This document shows, in pieces, positions 8,125-17,826 of a stretch of DNA of 64,000 nucleotides. The translations under genes and the position numbers were made by a program. The stretch is from Rariloculus sp963665575 (GTDB lineage: Bacteria; Pseudomonadota; Gammaproteobacteria; Steroidobacterales; Rariloculaceae): positions 186,001-250,000 of the forward strand of contig CAXXDW010000006.1 in the NCBI GenBank assembly GCA_963665575.2, written 5' to 3'. The notes beneath the pieces are model-generated. The model did no database searches. It saw only the letters and a list, made by a program, of their open reading frames with translations, and was not told the DNA's origin. The stretch's first letter is position 1. Each line of letters begins with the position of its first letter.

Positions 8125-9407
8125 GCCGATGCGATGAGTTCGGAAACGGTCTGCCAGCCGATCCATGAAAAGAACCCGAGCACGGCAACGAGTGCGACGC
8201 TCGTCGCCGGGCGGTTGCGAAACGCCGTCCCCACCCAGCTCGCGCGGCCGTTGAAGATCAGCAGCACGAACGCGAGCACGGGAAAGAACAACGCACCGGT
8301 CACGGTGTAGAGCAACTGAACCTGGCGAAAACTGCTGAAGAGTCCGATCATCGGCACGAGCGCGATGAGCACGAGATAGGCGCGGTACGGCGCCGCTCGT
8401 GTATCGACCGGGTCGCGCACGGCAGCGTCGTCGGAGCGGCGCAGGAGCCGCCAGCAGTCCGCGAAGAGGTACGGCACGCTCTGCCATACGCCGAGCAGGC
8501 TGCTGAGCACCGCGCCGATCGTGCCGACGAGGAACAGCCACTTGCCCCATGCGCCCAGCGACTCCTCGAGCCGGTTCGAAAGATCCACGAGCAGGTCCGC
8601 GCCGCCACCTTGCACCGTAATGGTGCTGCCGACGATGACCATCGCGATACCGAAGACCGCCGTCATGAGATAGCCGGTGCCAAGATCGATGCGGCAAACG
8701 CGCAGGTCCGACTGCTGCGTGAGCCCCTCCTCACGCAGCCAGTAGCCGTAGCAGAGCACCGTCAGCGTGCCGCCGACTCCGCCGATCAGCGCGATCGTCC
8801 AGGTGAACCCTTCACTGCCGATGTCCGGAATTCGCGGGACGAACAGACCCTGCAGGACGGCGCCCGTACCGGGCCAGACCGCGATGGCGGTGGCGACCAC
8901 GGTCACGAACATGACCGCGATACACACCCGCATCACCTTGTCGAAGAGCGCATAACCGCCCTTGAGGACCAGGAGTACGCCGGCGACACCCGAGATCATG
9001 CCGAAAACGATCTTGCCGGTTTCGGCGTTCGCGAACACCGGGATCGCCGCGTGCAGGGCGACGCCCGAGGCGCTCATCTGGGCCGAACCCACGAAAAACG
9101 ACCACAGCAGCAGGTACGGCAGAAAAACCCAGATGGCGGCGGGGCCGAGCTTGCCGACTGCGCCCTCGAGCAGCGTCTCGCCCGTGGCCAGTTGCCAGCG
9201 CGCGATCCCTTCCGTGACGACAAACTTGAGAAACGCACCGACGAGCACGGCCCAGAGCACCGCGGGACCGAGGAGGCTGCCGACGAAACTTCCCGTGGCA
9301 AGATCGCCTCCGCCGACGCCCGTGGCGGCGAGCAGCAGACCGGGCCCGATCATGAGGATCCATGGCGGGCGACGCGACGGGCGCGCGTGTGGGTCAGCTC
9401 CGGTCAT
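8121..9407 (-). CDS. Nramp-fold membrane transporter, atypical metal-site motifs
   Basis: This 428-residue protein has about eleven hydrophobic helices and the Nramp/SLC11 signature at the first helix (GPGLLLAATGVGGGDLATGS). Canonical Mn/Fe importers have DPGN in helix 1 and MPH in helix 6. Here the helix 1 site reads GGGDLATG, keeping one Asp but not DPGN, and the region corresponding to helix 6 reads GGVGGTLTVLCYGYWL without MPH. Substrate is therefore probably not the usual divalent transition metal, which is my inference. It is encoded directly upstream of and overlapping (ATGA) an acyl-CoA synthetase gene. The ATG at 9405-9407 is preceded by GGGAGCGGGGA. Nramp-related proteins of this type are common next to catabolic genes but their transported species is poorly defined. 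Confidence 0.8.
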   Translation of the reverse strand: MTGADPHARPSRRPPWILMIGPGLLLAATGVGGGDLATGSFVGSLLGPAVLWAVLVGAFLKFVVTEGIARWQLATGETLLEGAVGKLGPAAIWVFLPYLLLWSFFVGSAQMSASGVALHAAIPVFANAETGKIVFGMISGVAGVLLVLKGGYALFDKVMRVCIAVMFVTVVATAIAVWPGTGAVLQGLFVPRIPDIGSEGFTWTIALIGGVGGTLTVLCYGYWLREEGLTQQSDLRVCRIDLGTGYLMTAVFGIAMVIVGSTITVQGGGADLLVDLSNRLEESLGAWGKWLFLVGTIGAVLSSLLGVWQSVPYLFADCWRLLRRSDDAAVRDPVDTRAAPYRAYLVLIALVPMIGLFSSFRQVQLLYTVTGALFFPVLAFVLLIFNGRASWVGTAFRNRPATSVALVAVLGFFSWIGWQTVSELIASA

Positions 9408-9547
9408 TCCCCGCTCCCGCCATGTCCGGCCCGATTGCCGGCCGCGAGCTTAGCACAGGCTCAAGCGCCCGCAGCGGCCCCGGAATGCAAGCCGAACCCC
9501 CCGCCGCGCAAGGTTCGAGGCGGCGGGCAACGATACTGCCGTGCAAA

Positions 9548-10561
9548 TCACCAGCGGTCGAAATTGGGGCCGAGATCAAGCCCCATCGCCTCGTCGTAGT
9601 AACGCAGCGTGGCGCTTCTGGGAGCCGCCGCCGCATCGGTGCGGTCGAGGTCGTCGGAGTCGATCGCGACATCGCAGGCACCAAGGTTGTCGATGAGTTG
9701 TTCCATCGTCCTCGGACCGATGATCGGGGCGGTCACACCAGGCTGCGCGGCGTTCCAGGCGAGCGCAAGCTGCGACGCCGTGCAGCCCTTGTCGCGTGCG
9801 TGTGCGACGTGCGCTTGCACCAGGTCCCAGGCGGCCGGCGTCACAGGCCGGCCGAAGTTGTCCTTGCCGCCCTGCCAGCGGCCCTCGGTGCTGATGTCGT
9901 CGCGCGCGTACTTGCCGCTCAGGAGACCGCCGCACAGCGGTCCCCAGGGAAGCACCGCGAGCCCGAAGCTCTGCGCCGCCGGTAGGACTTCGCGCTCGGC
10001 AGTGCGATCGAGCAGGTGATAGGTGCACTGCTCGCTGACGAAGCGGTTGAGTCCAAGCTCTTTCGCCGCCCAGAGCGACTCGACGATCTTCCAGCCCGGA
10101 AACATGCTCGTGCCGATATATCGCACCTTGCCCGCGCGGATCAGGTCGTCGAGCGCACGCAGCGTCTCGTCGATCGGGATGTCCGATTGCGAGCGGTGCA
10201 GTTGATAGAGGTCGATCCAGTCCGTGCCGAGGCGCTCGAGCGAGGCCTCGCACGCCCGGATCAGATGGCGCCGGCTCAGGCCCCGCGCATTCGGATCGTC
10301 GCGATCCAGCGGGAAAAAGGCCTTCGTCGCCAGAACCGTGCGCTCCCTCCTGCCGTTGCCGGCGAGCGCCTTGCCGACGATCCGCTCGGTTTCGCCGGCC
10401 GAATAGGCGTCAGCCGTGTCGATGAAGTTGATGCCTTCGTCGAGCGCGCGCTCGATGATCGGAATCGACTCCGCCTCGCCGGTCTTCCGGCCGAACATCA
10501 TCGTGCCGAGGCAAAGCAGGCTGACCTTGACGCCGGTGCGCCCGAGGTTGCGATACTCCAT
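9548..10561 (-). CDS. Aldo/keto reductase
   Basis: This is a 337-residue cytoplasmic NAD(P)H-dependent oxidoreductase of the YajO/GSP69-like branch of the AKR superfamily. The catalytic tetrad is visible: Asp and Tyr in INFIDTADAYSAGETE, Lys in LATKAFF and His in DLYQLHRSQ. The nucleotide-binding C-terminal part has PIIGPRTMEQLIDNL. The start at 10559-10561 has GGGAGAA eight bases upstream, better than an earlier in-frame GTG/ATG. It is divergent from the AsmA-like gene, with a 188-bp spacer between them. It may detoxify aldehydes, but no specific substrate is indicated. Confidence 0.9.
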   Translation of the reverse strand: MEYRNLGRTGVKVSLLCLGTMMFGRKTGEAESIPIIERALDEGINFIDTADAYSAGETERIVGKALAGNGRRERTVLATKAFFPLDRDDPNARGLSRRHLIRACEASLERLGTDWIDLYQLHRSQSDIPIDETLRALDDLIRAGKVRYIGTSMFPGWKIVESLWAAKELGLNRFVSEQCTYHLLDRTAEREVLPAAQSFGLAVLPWGPLCGGLLSGKYARDDISTEGRWQGGKDNFGRPVTPAAWDLVQAHVAHARDKGCTASQLALAWNAAQPGVTAPIIGPRTMEQLIDNLGACDVAIDSDDLDRTDAAAAPRSATLRYYDEAMGLDLGPNFDRW

Positions 10562-10749
10562 CAACGTTCTCCCGAAAACTCTCCGCCCGGGAACCATTCA
10601 CCGGTTTTCCGGCCGAATTGATGAGCCTAACCCATGTTGCCCGGCTGGTGCTCGACAGACCCGATCTGCGGGATGTTCGCGCGACCGCTGCGCAGCTATG
10701 CTGAGAGTATTCACGGCGAACGCGTTGAGGTCCGGGGACTTAAGCCGCA

Positions 10750-13595
10750 ATGAAGATCATCCGCTATCTGGCAGCCGCGCTCGCCGCCCTGGCGGCGCTG
10801 CTCGTATTGGCCGTCTTGCTCGTGGTCTGGCTCTTCGATCCGAACGATTACAAGGACTTTGTGACGCAATGGGCCGAAGAGCAGACGGGCCGCAGTTTCA
10901 CGATCGACGATTCGCTCGAACTGGAAATCTTTCCATGGCTTGCGGTCGAGACCGGCGGCATTGCGGTCGGCAATGCCGAGGGCTTCGGTGAGGCGCCGTT
11001 CGCAACCATCGAACGGATTGCCGCACGCGTCAGGCTCATTCCTCTGCTGAGCAGGGAAGTCGACGTCGGCACGATCACGCTCGAAGGTGTCGAGCTCAAC
11101 CTTGCGGCAGACGCCGACGGGCGCGGCAACTGGGAGGATCTGCTCCGTCGTCTGGACGGGGCGGGCACCGGCTCGGAGGCCGCCGCCGCCGACGAGCCCC
11201 TCGAGAGCTTCGACATGAAGGCATCCGCGTGCGCGACGGGCTCGTCTACTGGCGCGAGAACGTCGACGAGGTTCGTTACCTCGTGCGCGGGCTGACTCTC
11301 GACACGGACACGATCGGCCTGGACAGGACTACTGACATCGAACTCGGTTTCGAGATTCTCGACGTCGAATCTCAATTGACGCTCGGGATCGAATCGGAAG
11401 CGACGGTGATGCTGTCGGAAGTGTTGGCAGCTCGCGACACGATTTTCGATTTCACGCTCAGGGATGGGCTCGGGGACGAGCGAGCGCGCGGCCGGGCAAG
11501 CGTCGAAGTGGCCGAAGCCGGCCGCGACAGCCCGATTACCGTTGGCACCACCGAATTAAGCGCCCGGTTGACGGACCCGCCGCTCGGCAGCGGCACGCTC
11601 GACGTCGATGTGACCTGGCAGACGGCCGAACTCGTTCCGGAGGCGCAGGCGCTTCGCGTCGAAGGGCTCGTGACGCACATCGGGGGAGTGGAAGCGCGTT
11701 GGCAGCTCAACGGCAGTTCGATGTTCGACGCGCCTCGTCTGGCAGGCTCGGTCGAGATCGCCCCGGCGCCGCTCGCTACGGCGCTCGAACTGCTCGCGGT
11801 CGCGCTGCCGGACGGCGTCGACCCCGACTCGCTCGGGCGACTCGAGGGTCGGGCTGACTTCGCGTCGAGCCTCGAGTCGCGGCGGATCGAACTCAGCAAG
11901 GTCAACGCCAATCTGCTCGGGTTCACGGCTACGGGAGAAGCAAACATTGACAGCGCGGAGCAGCTCAGCGTGGAGCTTGCCATCGTCGCGTTCGATACGA
12001 CGGAGAGTCTGCGCACACTGCTCGCGGCCATGCTGCCTGAAACGATCGACGCAGAGGCATTCGAGCGCCTGGCGTACACGGGCGGCGTCGACTGGAACCG
12101 GGCGACGGGCTCGCTGTTGCTAAGGGACTTCGAAGCGGAACTCCTTGGCGCTGCGGCCACCGGAGAGCTTGAAATCACGTCCGAACCGGAAGGCACGGCC
12201 GCGCGCGGCAGTGTCAGCACGTCGCGCTTCGCGCCCGACGCTCTGGCAAGCGCATTCGCCGCGCTGCTGCCGGAGAACATCGGCGCGGACGAACTCGGCA
12301 CGCTCGCAGTCGACGCCGGGTTCAGCTACGACCCGCTGTCCGATTCCGCGATCGTCGATCCGGTCTCGCTCGAGGTTTTCGGACTGCGCGGCAACGGCCG
12401 GGTGACGGCCGCACGGCTGTCGCAATCGGCGATGCTCGAAGGTCAGGCCCGGCTCGACCCGTTCGTCCCCCGCGAACTGCTGCGCCGCTTCGACCAACCC
12501 GTACCGCAAACGGCCGATCCGACAGCGTTGCAGTCCGCGAACGTCGTAGCCCGCTTCGAGATCGACGCCACGGGCGGACAGTTCGACGGCATCGAACTGC
12601 GGCTCGATGAAAGCCGCATCGAAGGAAACGTCGTCGTCAACGACTTCCGCAACCCGGCCTACCGGTTCACGCTCGCCGCCGACCGCATCGACGTCGACCG
12701 CTACCTGCCGCCTCGCGCGGACGAAGCCGCCGACGACGAACGCGTTGCAGGCGATATCAGGCTTTCGTCGCGTGCCCTCAATGCGCTGGACATTGACGGC
12801 CGCGTGGAGGTCGGCGACCTGACGCTCGCCGGATTGAGTTTTCAGAACGTCCTGACGCCGATCGTTCTCGGCGAAGGGCGCGCCGAACTCACGCCCGCGC
12901 GCACCGATCTCTACGGTGGCACATTCGAGGGCGGCTTGAGCGTCGACTCGACTGGCGAGCGGCCGAGCCTCGCGGTAAGCGGTCAGGCCATCGGCCTCGA
13001 ACTCGCGCCCCTGCTCGCGGCGCGCGCCGGCGAATCGAACGTGAGCGGCACCGGCAGTTTCGACCTCTCGTTGAAGGGAAGCGGAGAAACCGTCACGGAG
13101 AACCTTCGCAACGCCGAGGGGAACCTGAGCTTCGCGCTGCGTGACGGCACGCTCGAGGGCTTCAACCTCGGCCGCTCGATCTGTGCGGCGTTCAACGCCA
13201 TCGATGCGCTACCGCCGCCCGACGATTCCGTGCCGGAGCAGACGAACTACGAACTCATCCAGGGGGCGGCCACAGTCAGCGAAGGCATCGCCCACAGCGA
13301 CGAACTGCTCGTGCGAACCGCGTTCATGGACATCACGGGCGCAGGAAGACTCGGGCTCGCGGGCGGCCAGCTCAACTACGACTTCGAATCCGAACTCACC
13401 GGCCCGATCGCGATTCGCGGCTGCGAGCCGATGGACGACATGGTCGGCGGCTCGATCCCGTGGACCCTGAGAGGCACGCTCAGCGACGCCGAAATCCGTC
13501 CGGACTTCGAGGAATACCTGCGCCAGCGTATCGAGGACGAAGCCGCCGACCGCCTGCGCGAACGCCTGGAGGAGGAACTGCGGGACCTGTTGTGA
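10750..13595 (+). pseudogene. AsmA-family protein, frameshifted near residue 155
   Basis: AsmA-like proteins are inner-membrane-anchored, very elongated periplasmic proteins connected with outer membrane lipid homeostasis. The first frame gives an N-terminal membrane helix (about residues 4-30) and the AsmA N-terminal domain with WAEEQTGRSFTIDD and LEIFPWLAVETGGI. At about 11214-11216 the reading switches to the next frame, which carries GIRVRDGLVYWRENVDEVRY and then the rest through C-terminal NFNLGRSICAAFNAID-like and RGCEPMDDMVGGSIPW segments. Overall length is one base short of a multiple of three; adding one base in the GACAT/GAAGGC codons gives a continuous protein of about 948 residues. 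The downstream frame is long and unbroken, so the damage is recent or a sequencing artefact. Confidence 0.85.
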
Positions 13596-13842
13596 GACCC
13601 GCCTGAGCTTGTCCGGCTTGCCGAAGGCGAGGAGTTGCGTCCCGGGAACACTTGGCCCGTTCCGGTCACGGGCTCATGGTAGGCATGTGGGCGTCGTCGA
13701 AGAGTCTCGCGGCACCCTCGCTGTCAGTCGAAGTGGGGACCGACGATTTCGAATCTTCGATGACGCAAATGCCTGTAGCACAGTCTTCGAGGCTGTAACA
13801 TTCGTTACCCGCGAAAACGCTTGGGGCCGACAAGGCACACTG

Positions 13843-14775
13843 ATGGAGTCCACCGACATCGTTTCGATCGAGAGCGTCTCGAAGACCTACGACACGGGTT
13901 TCAAAGCGCTCAGGGACGTATCGCTCGGCATTCGCCGCGGCGAGATTTTCGCGTTGCTCGGACCGAACGGCGCGGGCAAGACGACGCTGATCAACATCGT
14001 GTGCGGACTCGTCAACGCGACCGAGGGCAAGGTGACCGTCAACGGGCACGACATCGTCAAGGACTACCGTGCCGCGCGTTCGCTTATCGGTCTCGTGCCG
14101 CAGGAACTGACGACCGACTCGTTTGAGTCGGTCTGGGGCACGGTGAAGTTCAGCCGCGGCCTGTTCGGCAAGGGCCCGAATCCGGCCCATCTGGAACGCG
14201 TGCTCAGGGACGTGTGGCTCTGGGACAGAAAAGACGACGAAATTCGCACGCTTTCAGGCGGCATGAAGCGGCGTCTGCTGATCGCCAAGGCGCTGTCGCA
14301 CGAACCGCAGATCCTGTTTCTCGACGAGCCGACGGCTGGCGTTGACGTCGAACTGCGCAAGGACATGTGGGACACGGTGCGCGAGCTGCGCGACTCGGGC
14401 GTCACGACCATCCTCACGACTCACTACATCGATGAAGCCGAGGAACTCGCCGACCGGATCGGCGTGATCAACAACGGCGAACTCATTCTCGTCGAGGAAA
14501 AGACCCGGCTCATGCGCATGCTCGGCAAAAAGCAAATGACGATCGAGCTGCATGAGCCGCTGAGCGAACTGCCCGACCGGCTCGACGGTTTCGGCCTCGA
14601 ACTCGTCAATGGCGGCTCGGAACTCGTCTTCACCTACGACACACAGGCCGACCGCACGGGCATTACCGCATTGCTCGACGAACTCAACGACGCGAACATC
14701 GGCTTCAGGGATCTGCACACGACGCAGAGCTCGCTCGAAGAAATCTTCGTCAATCTCGTGAAGCGGCCCACATGA
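13843..14775 (+). CDS. yadG: ABC transporter ATP-binding protein, YadG-like
   Basis: This 310-residue ATPase energises a two-gene ABC-2 type exporter. Walker A is GPNGAGKTT (about residues 43-51), the signature is LSGGMKRRL and Walker B is ILFLDEPTAGVD followed by the switch His in LTTHYIDEAEEL. The phrase SGGMKRRLLIAKALSHEP and the length are close to YadG of E. coli. I chose the ATG at 13843 because the frame upstream of it has no family similarity. It ends in an ATGA overlap with the permease gene, giving coupled translation. The exported substrate is unknown. Confidence 0.9.
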   Translation: MESTDIVSIESVSKTYDTGFKALRDVSLGIRRGEIFALLGPNGAGKTTLINIVCGLVNATEGKVTVNGHDIVKDYRAARSLIGLVPQELTTDSFESVWGTVKFSRGLFGKGPNPAHLERVLRDVWLWDRKDDEIRTLSGGMKRRLLIAKALSHEPQILFLDEPTAGVDVELRKDMWDTVRELRDSGVTTILTTHYIDEAEELADRIGVINNGELILVEEKTRLMRMLGKKQMTIELHEPLSELPDRLDGFGLELVNGGSELVFTYDTQADRTGITALLDELNDANIGFRDLHTTQSSLEEIFVNLVKRPT

Positions 14776-15533
14776 ACTTCCACGGCGTCAAGGCGATCTA
14801 CCTGTTCGAGATGGCGCGCACCTGGCGCACGCTGCTGCAGAGCGTGCTGGCCCCGGTCATCTCGACATCGCTGTACTTCGTCGTGTTCGGCGCGGCGATC
14901 GGCTCGCGCATCACCGAAGTCGACGGCGTGAGCTACGGCGCGTTCATCGTGCCGGGACTGATCATGCTGTCGCTGCTCATGCAAAGCGTCATGAACGCGT
15001 CGTTCGGCATCTACTTCCCGCGGTTCATCGGCACGATCTACGAGATCCTGTCCGCACCGGTGTCCTATTTCGAAATCGTGCTCGGCTACGTCGGCGCGGC
15101 CGCGACGAAGTCGGCACTGCTCGGACTCATCATTCTCGCCACGGCCAGCCTGATCGTGCCGCTCGAGATCGCGCACCCGATCTGGATGTTGTTCTTCCTC
15201 GTGCTCACGGCCGTGACGTTCAGCCTGCTCGGCTTTATTCTCGGCATCTGGGCGGACAGCTTCGAGCGCCTGCAGATCGTGCCGATGCTGATCATCACGC
15301 CGCTGACCTTCCTCGGCGGGAGCTTCTACTCGATCGACATGCTGCCGCCCGTCTGGCAGACGGTGACGCTGTTCAACCCGATCGTCTACCTGATCAGCGG
15401 TTTCCGCTGGAGCTTCTATGAAAACGCCGATGTCAGCCTGGGCATCAGCGTCACGATGACCCTCGCGTTTCTGATCCTCTGCCTGATGATCGTGCGAAGC
15501 ATTTTCCGGAAAGGTTATCGACTGAGGCCGTGA
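14772..15533 (+). CDS. yadH: ABC-2 type permease, YadH-like
   Basis: This is a 253-residue inner membrane permease with six hydrophobic segments, the partner of the overlapping YadG-like ATPase (the genes share an ATGA). Conserved ABC2-permease features include YFVVFGAAIGSRI near the first helix, YGAFIVPGLIMLS, EILSAPVSYFEIVLGYVGAA in the coupling-helix region, and LTFLGGSFYSIDMLPPVWQ and NPIVYLISGFRW in the C-terminal half. All of these match the YadH type. It forms a homodimer in the family. Nothing in the neighbourhood fixes the substrate. Confidence 0.9.
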   Translation: MNFHGVKAIYLFEMARTWRTLLQSVLAPVISTSLYFVVFGAAIGSRITEVDGVSYGAFIVPGLIMLSLLMQSVMNASFGIYFPRFIGTIYEILSAPVSYFEIVLGYVGAAATKSALLGLIILATASLIVPLEIAHPIWMLFFLVLTAVTFSLLGFILGIWADSFERLQIVPMLIITPLTFLGGSFYSIDMLPPVWQTVTLFNPIVYLISGFRWSFYENADVSLGISVTMTLAFLILCLMIVRSIFRKGYRLRP

Positions 15534-15581
15534 GCGCGGCAGCGACGCGCCGGCGCGCGATCCGACCGCAGCCGTCGGCCA

Positions 15582-16373
15582 TCACCATGTGTTGCGAAGC
15601 TCGCGCAGCTTCAGGAACACCGTTCGCGTGTCGGGATCGTCAGGCAGGTCGGGAAACTCCTCGCGCAGTCGTGCAATGACCGTCGGGCTTTGCAGGCGGA
15701 AGAAGGTATTGATTTCCTTCTCCATGGCGAGCGTCGAGACGAGCGCCTCGTCCGGATCCTGAGAGGCCACCTGCTCGAGCAATTCCCGCGCGGCGCCGTT
15801 GTCGGGTTCGCGGGCCAGCGTGAAACCGAGGTTGTTTGCGATGTAGTCGTGCCCCGGGTAGACCAGCACGTCGTCGGGAAGATCAGCGAGCTTGTTGGCG
15901 AAAGTGTCGTAGAGCTCCGCGGGATGTCCGCCGTTATGACAGTTGCCTGCGCCGGCGTTGAAGAGCGTATCCCCGCAGAAAAGCGCCGGGGTCGCCGAAT
16001 GGGACAGCACGCAGACGTGGCTCATCGTGTGGCCGGGTGTGTCGAGCGCTTCGAGCTCGACGGTCTTGCCGACCCGGATCACGTCGCCGGCAGCGAGCCC
16101 GCGATCGATGCCCGGTATCGCCCCGCGTGCATTGGCGTGAGCCAATAGCCGGGCACCGGTCGCTGCAATCATTGCGCGGTTGCCGCCGGTGTGATCGCCG
16201 TGTTCGTGGGTATTGAGAATCTGCGTGATCTCCCACCCCCTGTCCCTCGCGACGGCGAGGCACTTGCGGTGGTCGAGCGGGTCGACGGCGAGCGCCTCGC
16301 CCGTCTCCTCACAGGCGATCAGGTAGTTGAAATTTCGGTACGCGTTGGCCGTCCAGATCTGCTCGACCAGCAT
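15582..16373 (-). CDS. gloB: Hydroxyacylglutathione hydrolase (glyoxalase II)
   Basis: This 263-residue cytoplasmic metallo-beta-lactamase-fold thioesterase hydrolyses S-lactoylglutathione to D-lactate and glutathione in methylglyoxal detoxification. The metal motif is THEHGDHTGGN (about residues 54-64), followed by LDTPGHTMSHVC, FCGDTLFNAGAGNCHNG and VYPGHDY, all typical of GloB; the C-terminal helical HAGH domain is present and ends in KLRELRNTW. It is convergent with yadH and divergent from the quinoprotein sugar dehydrogenase gene. The length is normal for GloB. Confidence 0.95.
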   Translation of the reverse strand: MLVEQIWTANAYRNFNYLIACEETGEALAVDPLDHRKCLAVARDRGWEITQILNTHEHGDHTGGNRAMIAATGARLLAHANARGAIPGIDRGLAAGDVIRVGKTVELEALDTPGHTMSHVCVLSHSATPALFCGDTLFNAGAGNCHNGGHPAELYDTFANKLADLPDDVLVYPGHDYIANNLGFTLAREPDNGAARELLEQVASQDPDEALVSTLAMEKEINTFFRLQSPTVIARLREEFPDLPDDPDTRTVFLKLRELRNTW

Positions 16374-16573
16374 GATCCATGTTCTCCACCATTGTGTTGC
16401 GGGCCGGACATTAGCAATTCCTCAGGCAAGGCGCGAGCGCCGTCGGCAAGCCAGCGCTCTGAAGCACTGGCACGATGCGCAAGGGAAGCTGCCTGCATCG
16501 CCGCGAATGTTCCTGGTGTACACTCACGGGCCGGTCCGACAACCCGATCAAATAGCGTTGCAAGGGGGTCCCC

Positions 16574-17797
16574 ATGTCCGCGCCCAAGGTTTCCAGAAGC
16601 CCCTCCTCCGGCCGCTTGAACGCGGCACGAGCCACGGCCTTGCTCATCGCTGCCGCGGCACTCGCAATCACCGCCGCGCCAGCCGGCGCGCAGGTGATCC
16701 AGTCACAGCAGCACGACTTCACCATCGAGATCGTCGCAGACGGGTTTGAGAATCCGTGGAGCATCGCGTTTCTGCCCGACGGCGACATCCTGGTCACCGA
16801 GCGGCCCGGACGGCTCCGGATCATCCGCGACGGCGAACTGCTGCCGGATTCGGTCGGCCCCATGCCGGCGGTCCGCCACGAGGGACAGGGCGGTCTGCAG
16901 GAAGTCGCGGTGCACCCGGACTTCGAGTCCAACCGCCTGATCTACCTGAGCTACGCCAAGGGCAACGAGGACAATTCCGAGAGCACGACCGCCCTTCTGC
17001 GTGCGCGCTTCGAGAACGACACCCTGCACGATGTCGAGGAAATCTTCGAGGCGAACGCCTGGGGCGAGCGAGCCGGCCACTACGGCGCGAAGCTCGCGTT
17101 CGACGCCGACGGCTACCTGTTCATCAGCGTCGGCGACCGCCAGTTCATCCCGCAAGGCGACCTCGAAGACCTCGCGGCTCACCCCGCGCAGAATCCGATG
17201 ACCCACCACGGCACCATCCTGAGGCTGCACGACGACGGCAGCGTTCCCGACGACAACCCGTTCGTCGGAAGCAGCGACGCGCTGCCGGAAATCTGGAGTT
17301 ACGGGCACAGGAATCCGCAGGGGCTCGCCATCCATCCGGAAACCGGCGAGGTCTGGGCGACCGAGCACGGCCCGCAGGGCGGCGACGAGCTCAATGTCTC
17401 GCGTCCCGGGCTCAACTACGGCTGGCCCGTGATCGGTTACGGGGTCAATTACCGCAGCGGACTGCCGATCCATTCCGCCCCGCACCGCGAGGGCATGGAG
17501 CAGCCGGCGCTGTACTGGGTGCCGTCGATCGGCGCGTCGGGCCTTGCGGTCTACACCGGCGACGCGTTCCCCATGTGGCAGGGCAATATTTTCGCAGGCG
17601 GGCTGTCTGCCGATTACCAGCGGCTGTCGAGGATCTGGCTCAACGAGCAGGGCGGCGTCGCGCACCGTGAGCCGCTGCTCGCCGGCGATCTGCGGATTCG
17701 TGACGTGCGCGAGGGTCCGGACGGCTACATCTACCTGGCCGTCGACAATCGCGTCGGTTTGCCGACGCCGGTCGTTCGGCTCGTGCCCGCGGACTGA
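16574..17797 (+). CDS. PQQ-dependent sugar dehydrogenase (aldose sugar dehydrogenase, YliI-like)
   Basis: This 407-residue exported quinoprotein oxidises the C1 of aldoses and passes electrons to the periplasmic chain. A signal peptide is visible (hydrophobic stretch at about residues 19-37, cleavage after AGA). The six-bladed beta-propeller of the soluble glucose dehydrogenase family follows: GFENPWSIAFLPDGDILVTE, SYGHRNPQGLAIHP, EHGPQGGDELN and GLNYGWP. The length is close to E. coli YliI with a longer leader. No pqq biosynthesis genes are in the window, so the cofactor must come from elsewhere. It lies divergent from gloB and convergent with a secreted MBL-fold gene. Confidence 0.92.
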   Translation: MSAPKVSRSPSSGRLNAARATALLIAAAALAITAAPAGAQVIQSQQHDFTIEIVADGFENPWSIAFLPDGDILVTERPGRLRIIRDGELLPDSVGPMPAVRHEGQGGLQEVAVHPDFESNRLIYLSYAKGNEDNSESTTALLRARFENDTLHDVEEIFEANAWGERAGHYGAKLAFDADGYLFISVGDRQFIPQGDLEDLAAHPAQNPMTHHGTILRLHDDGSVPDDNPFVGSSDALPEIWSYGHRNPQGLAIHPETGEVWATEHGPQGGDELNVSRPGLNYGWPVIGYGVNYRSGLPIHSAPHREGMEQPALYWVPSIGASGLAVYTGDAFPMWQGNIFAGGLSADYQRLSRIWLNEQGGVAHREPLLAGDLRIRDVREGPDGYIYLAVDNRVGLPTPVVRLVPAD

Positions 17798-17826
17798 AGC
17801 GACAGGAGAGCGAGGCCCACCCCCCC

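Noticed and set aside
6559..8697. A 712-residue version of the acyl-CoA synthetase
   Set aside because: The extra N-terminal 190 residues overlap the transporter gene in another frame and have no similarity; the ATGA start is better.
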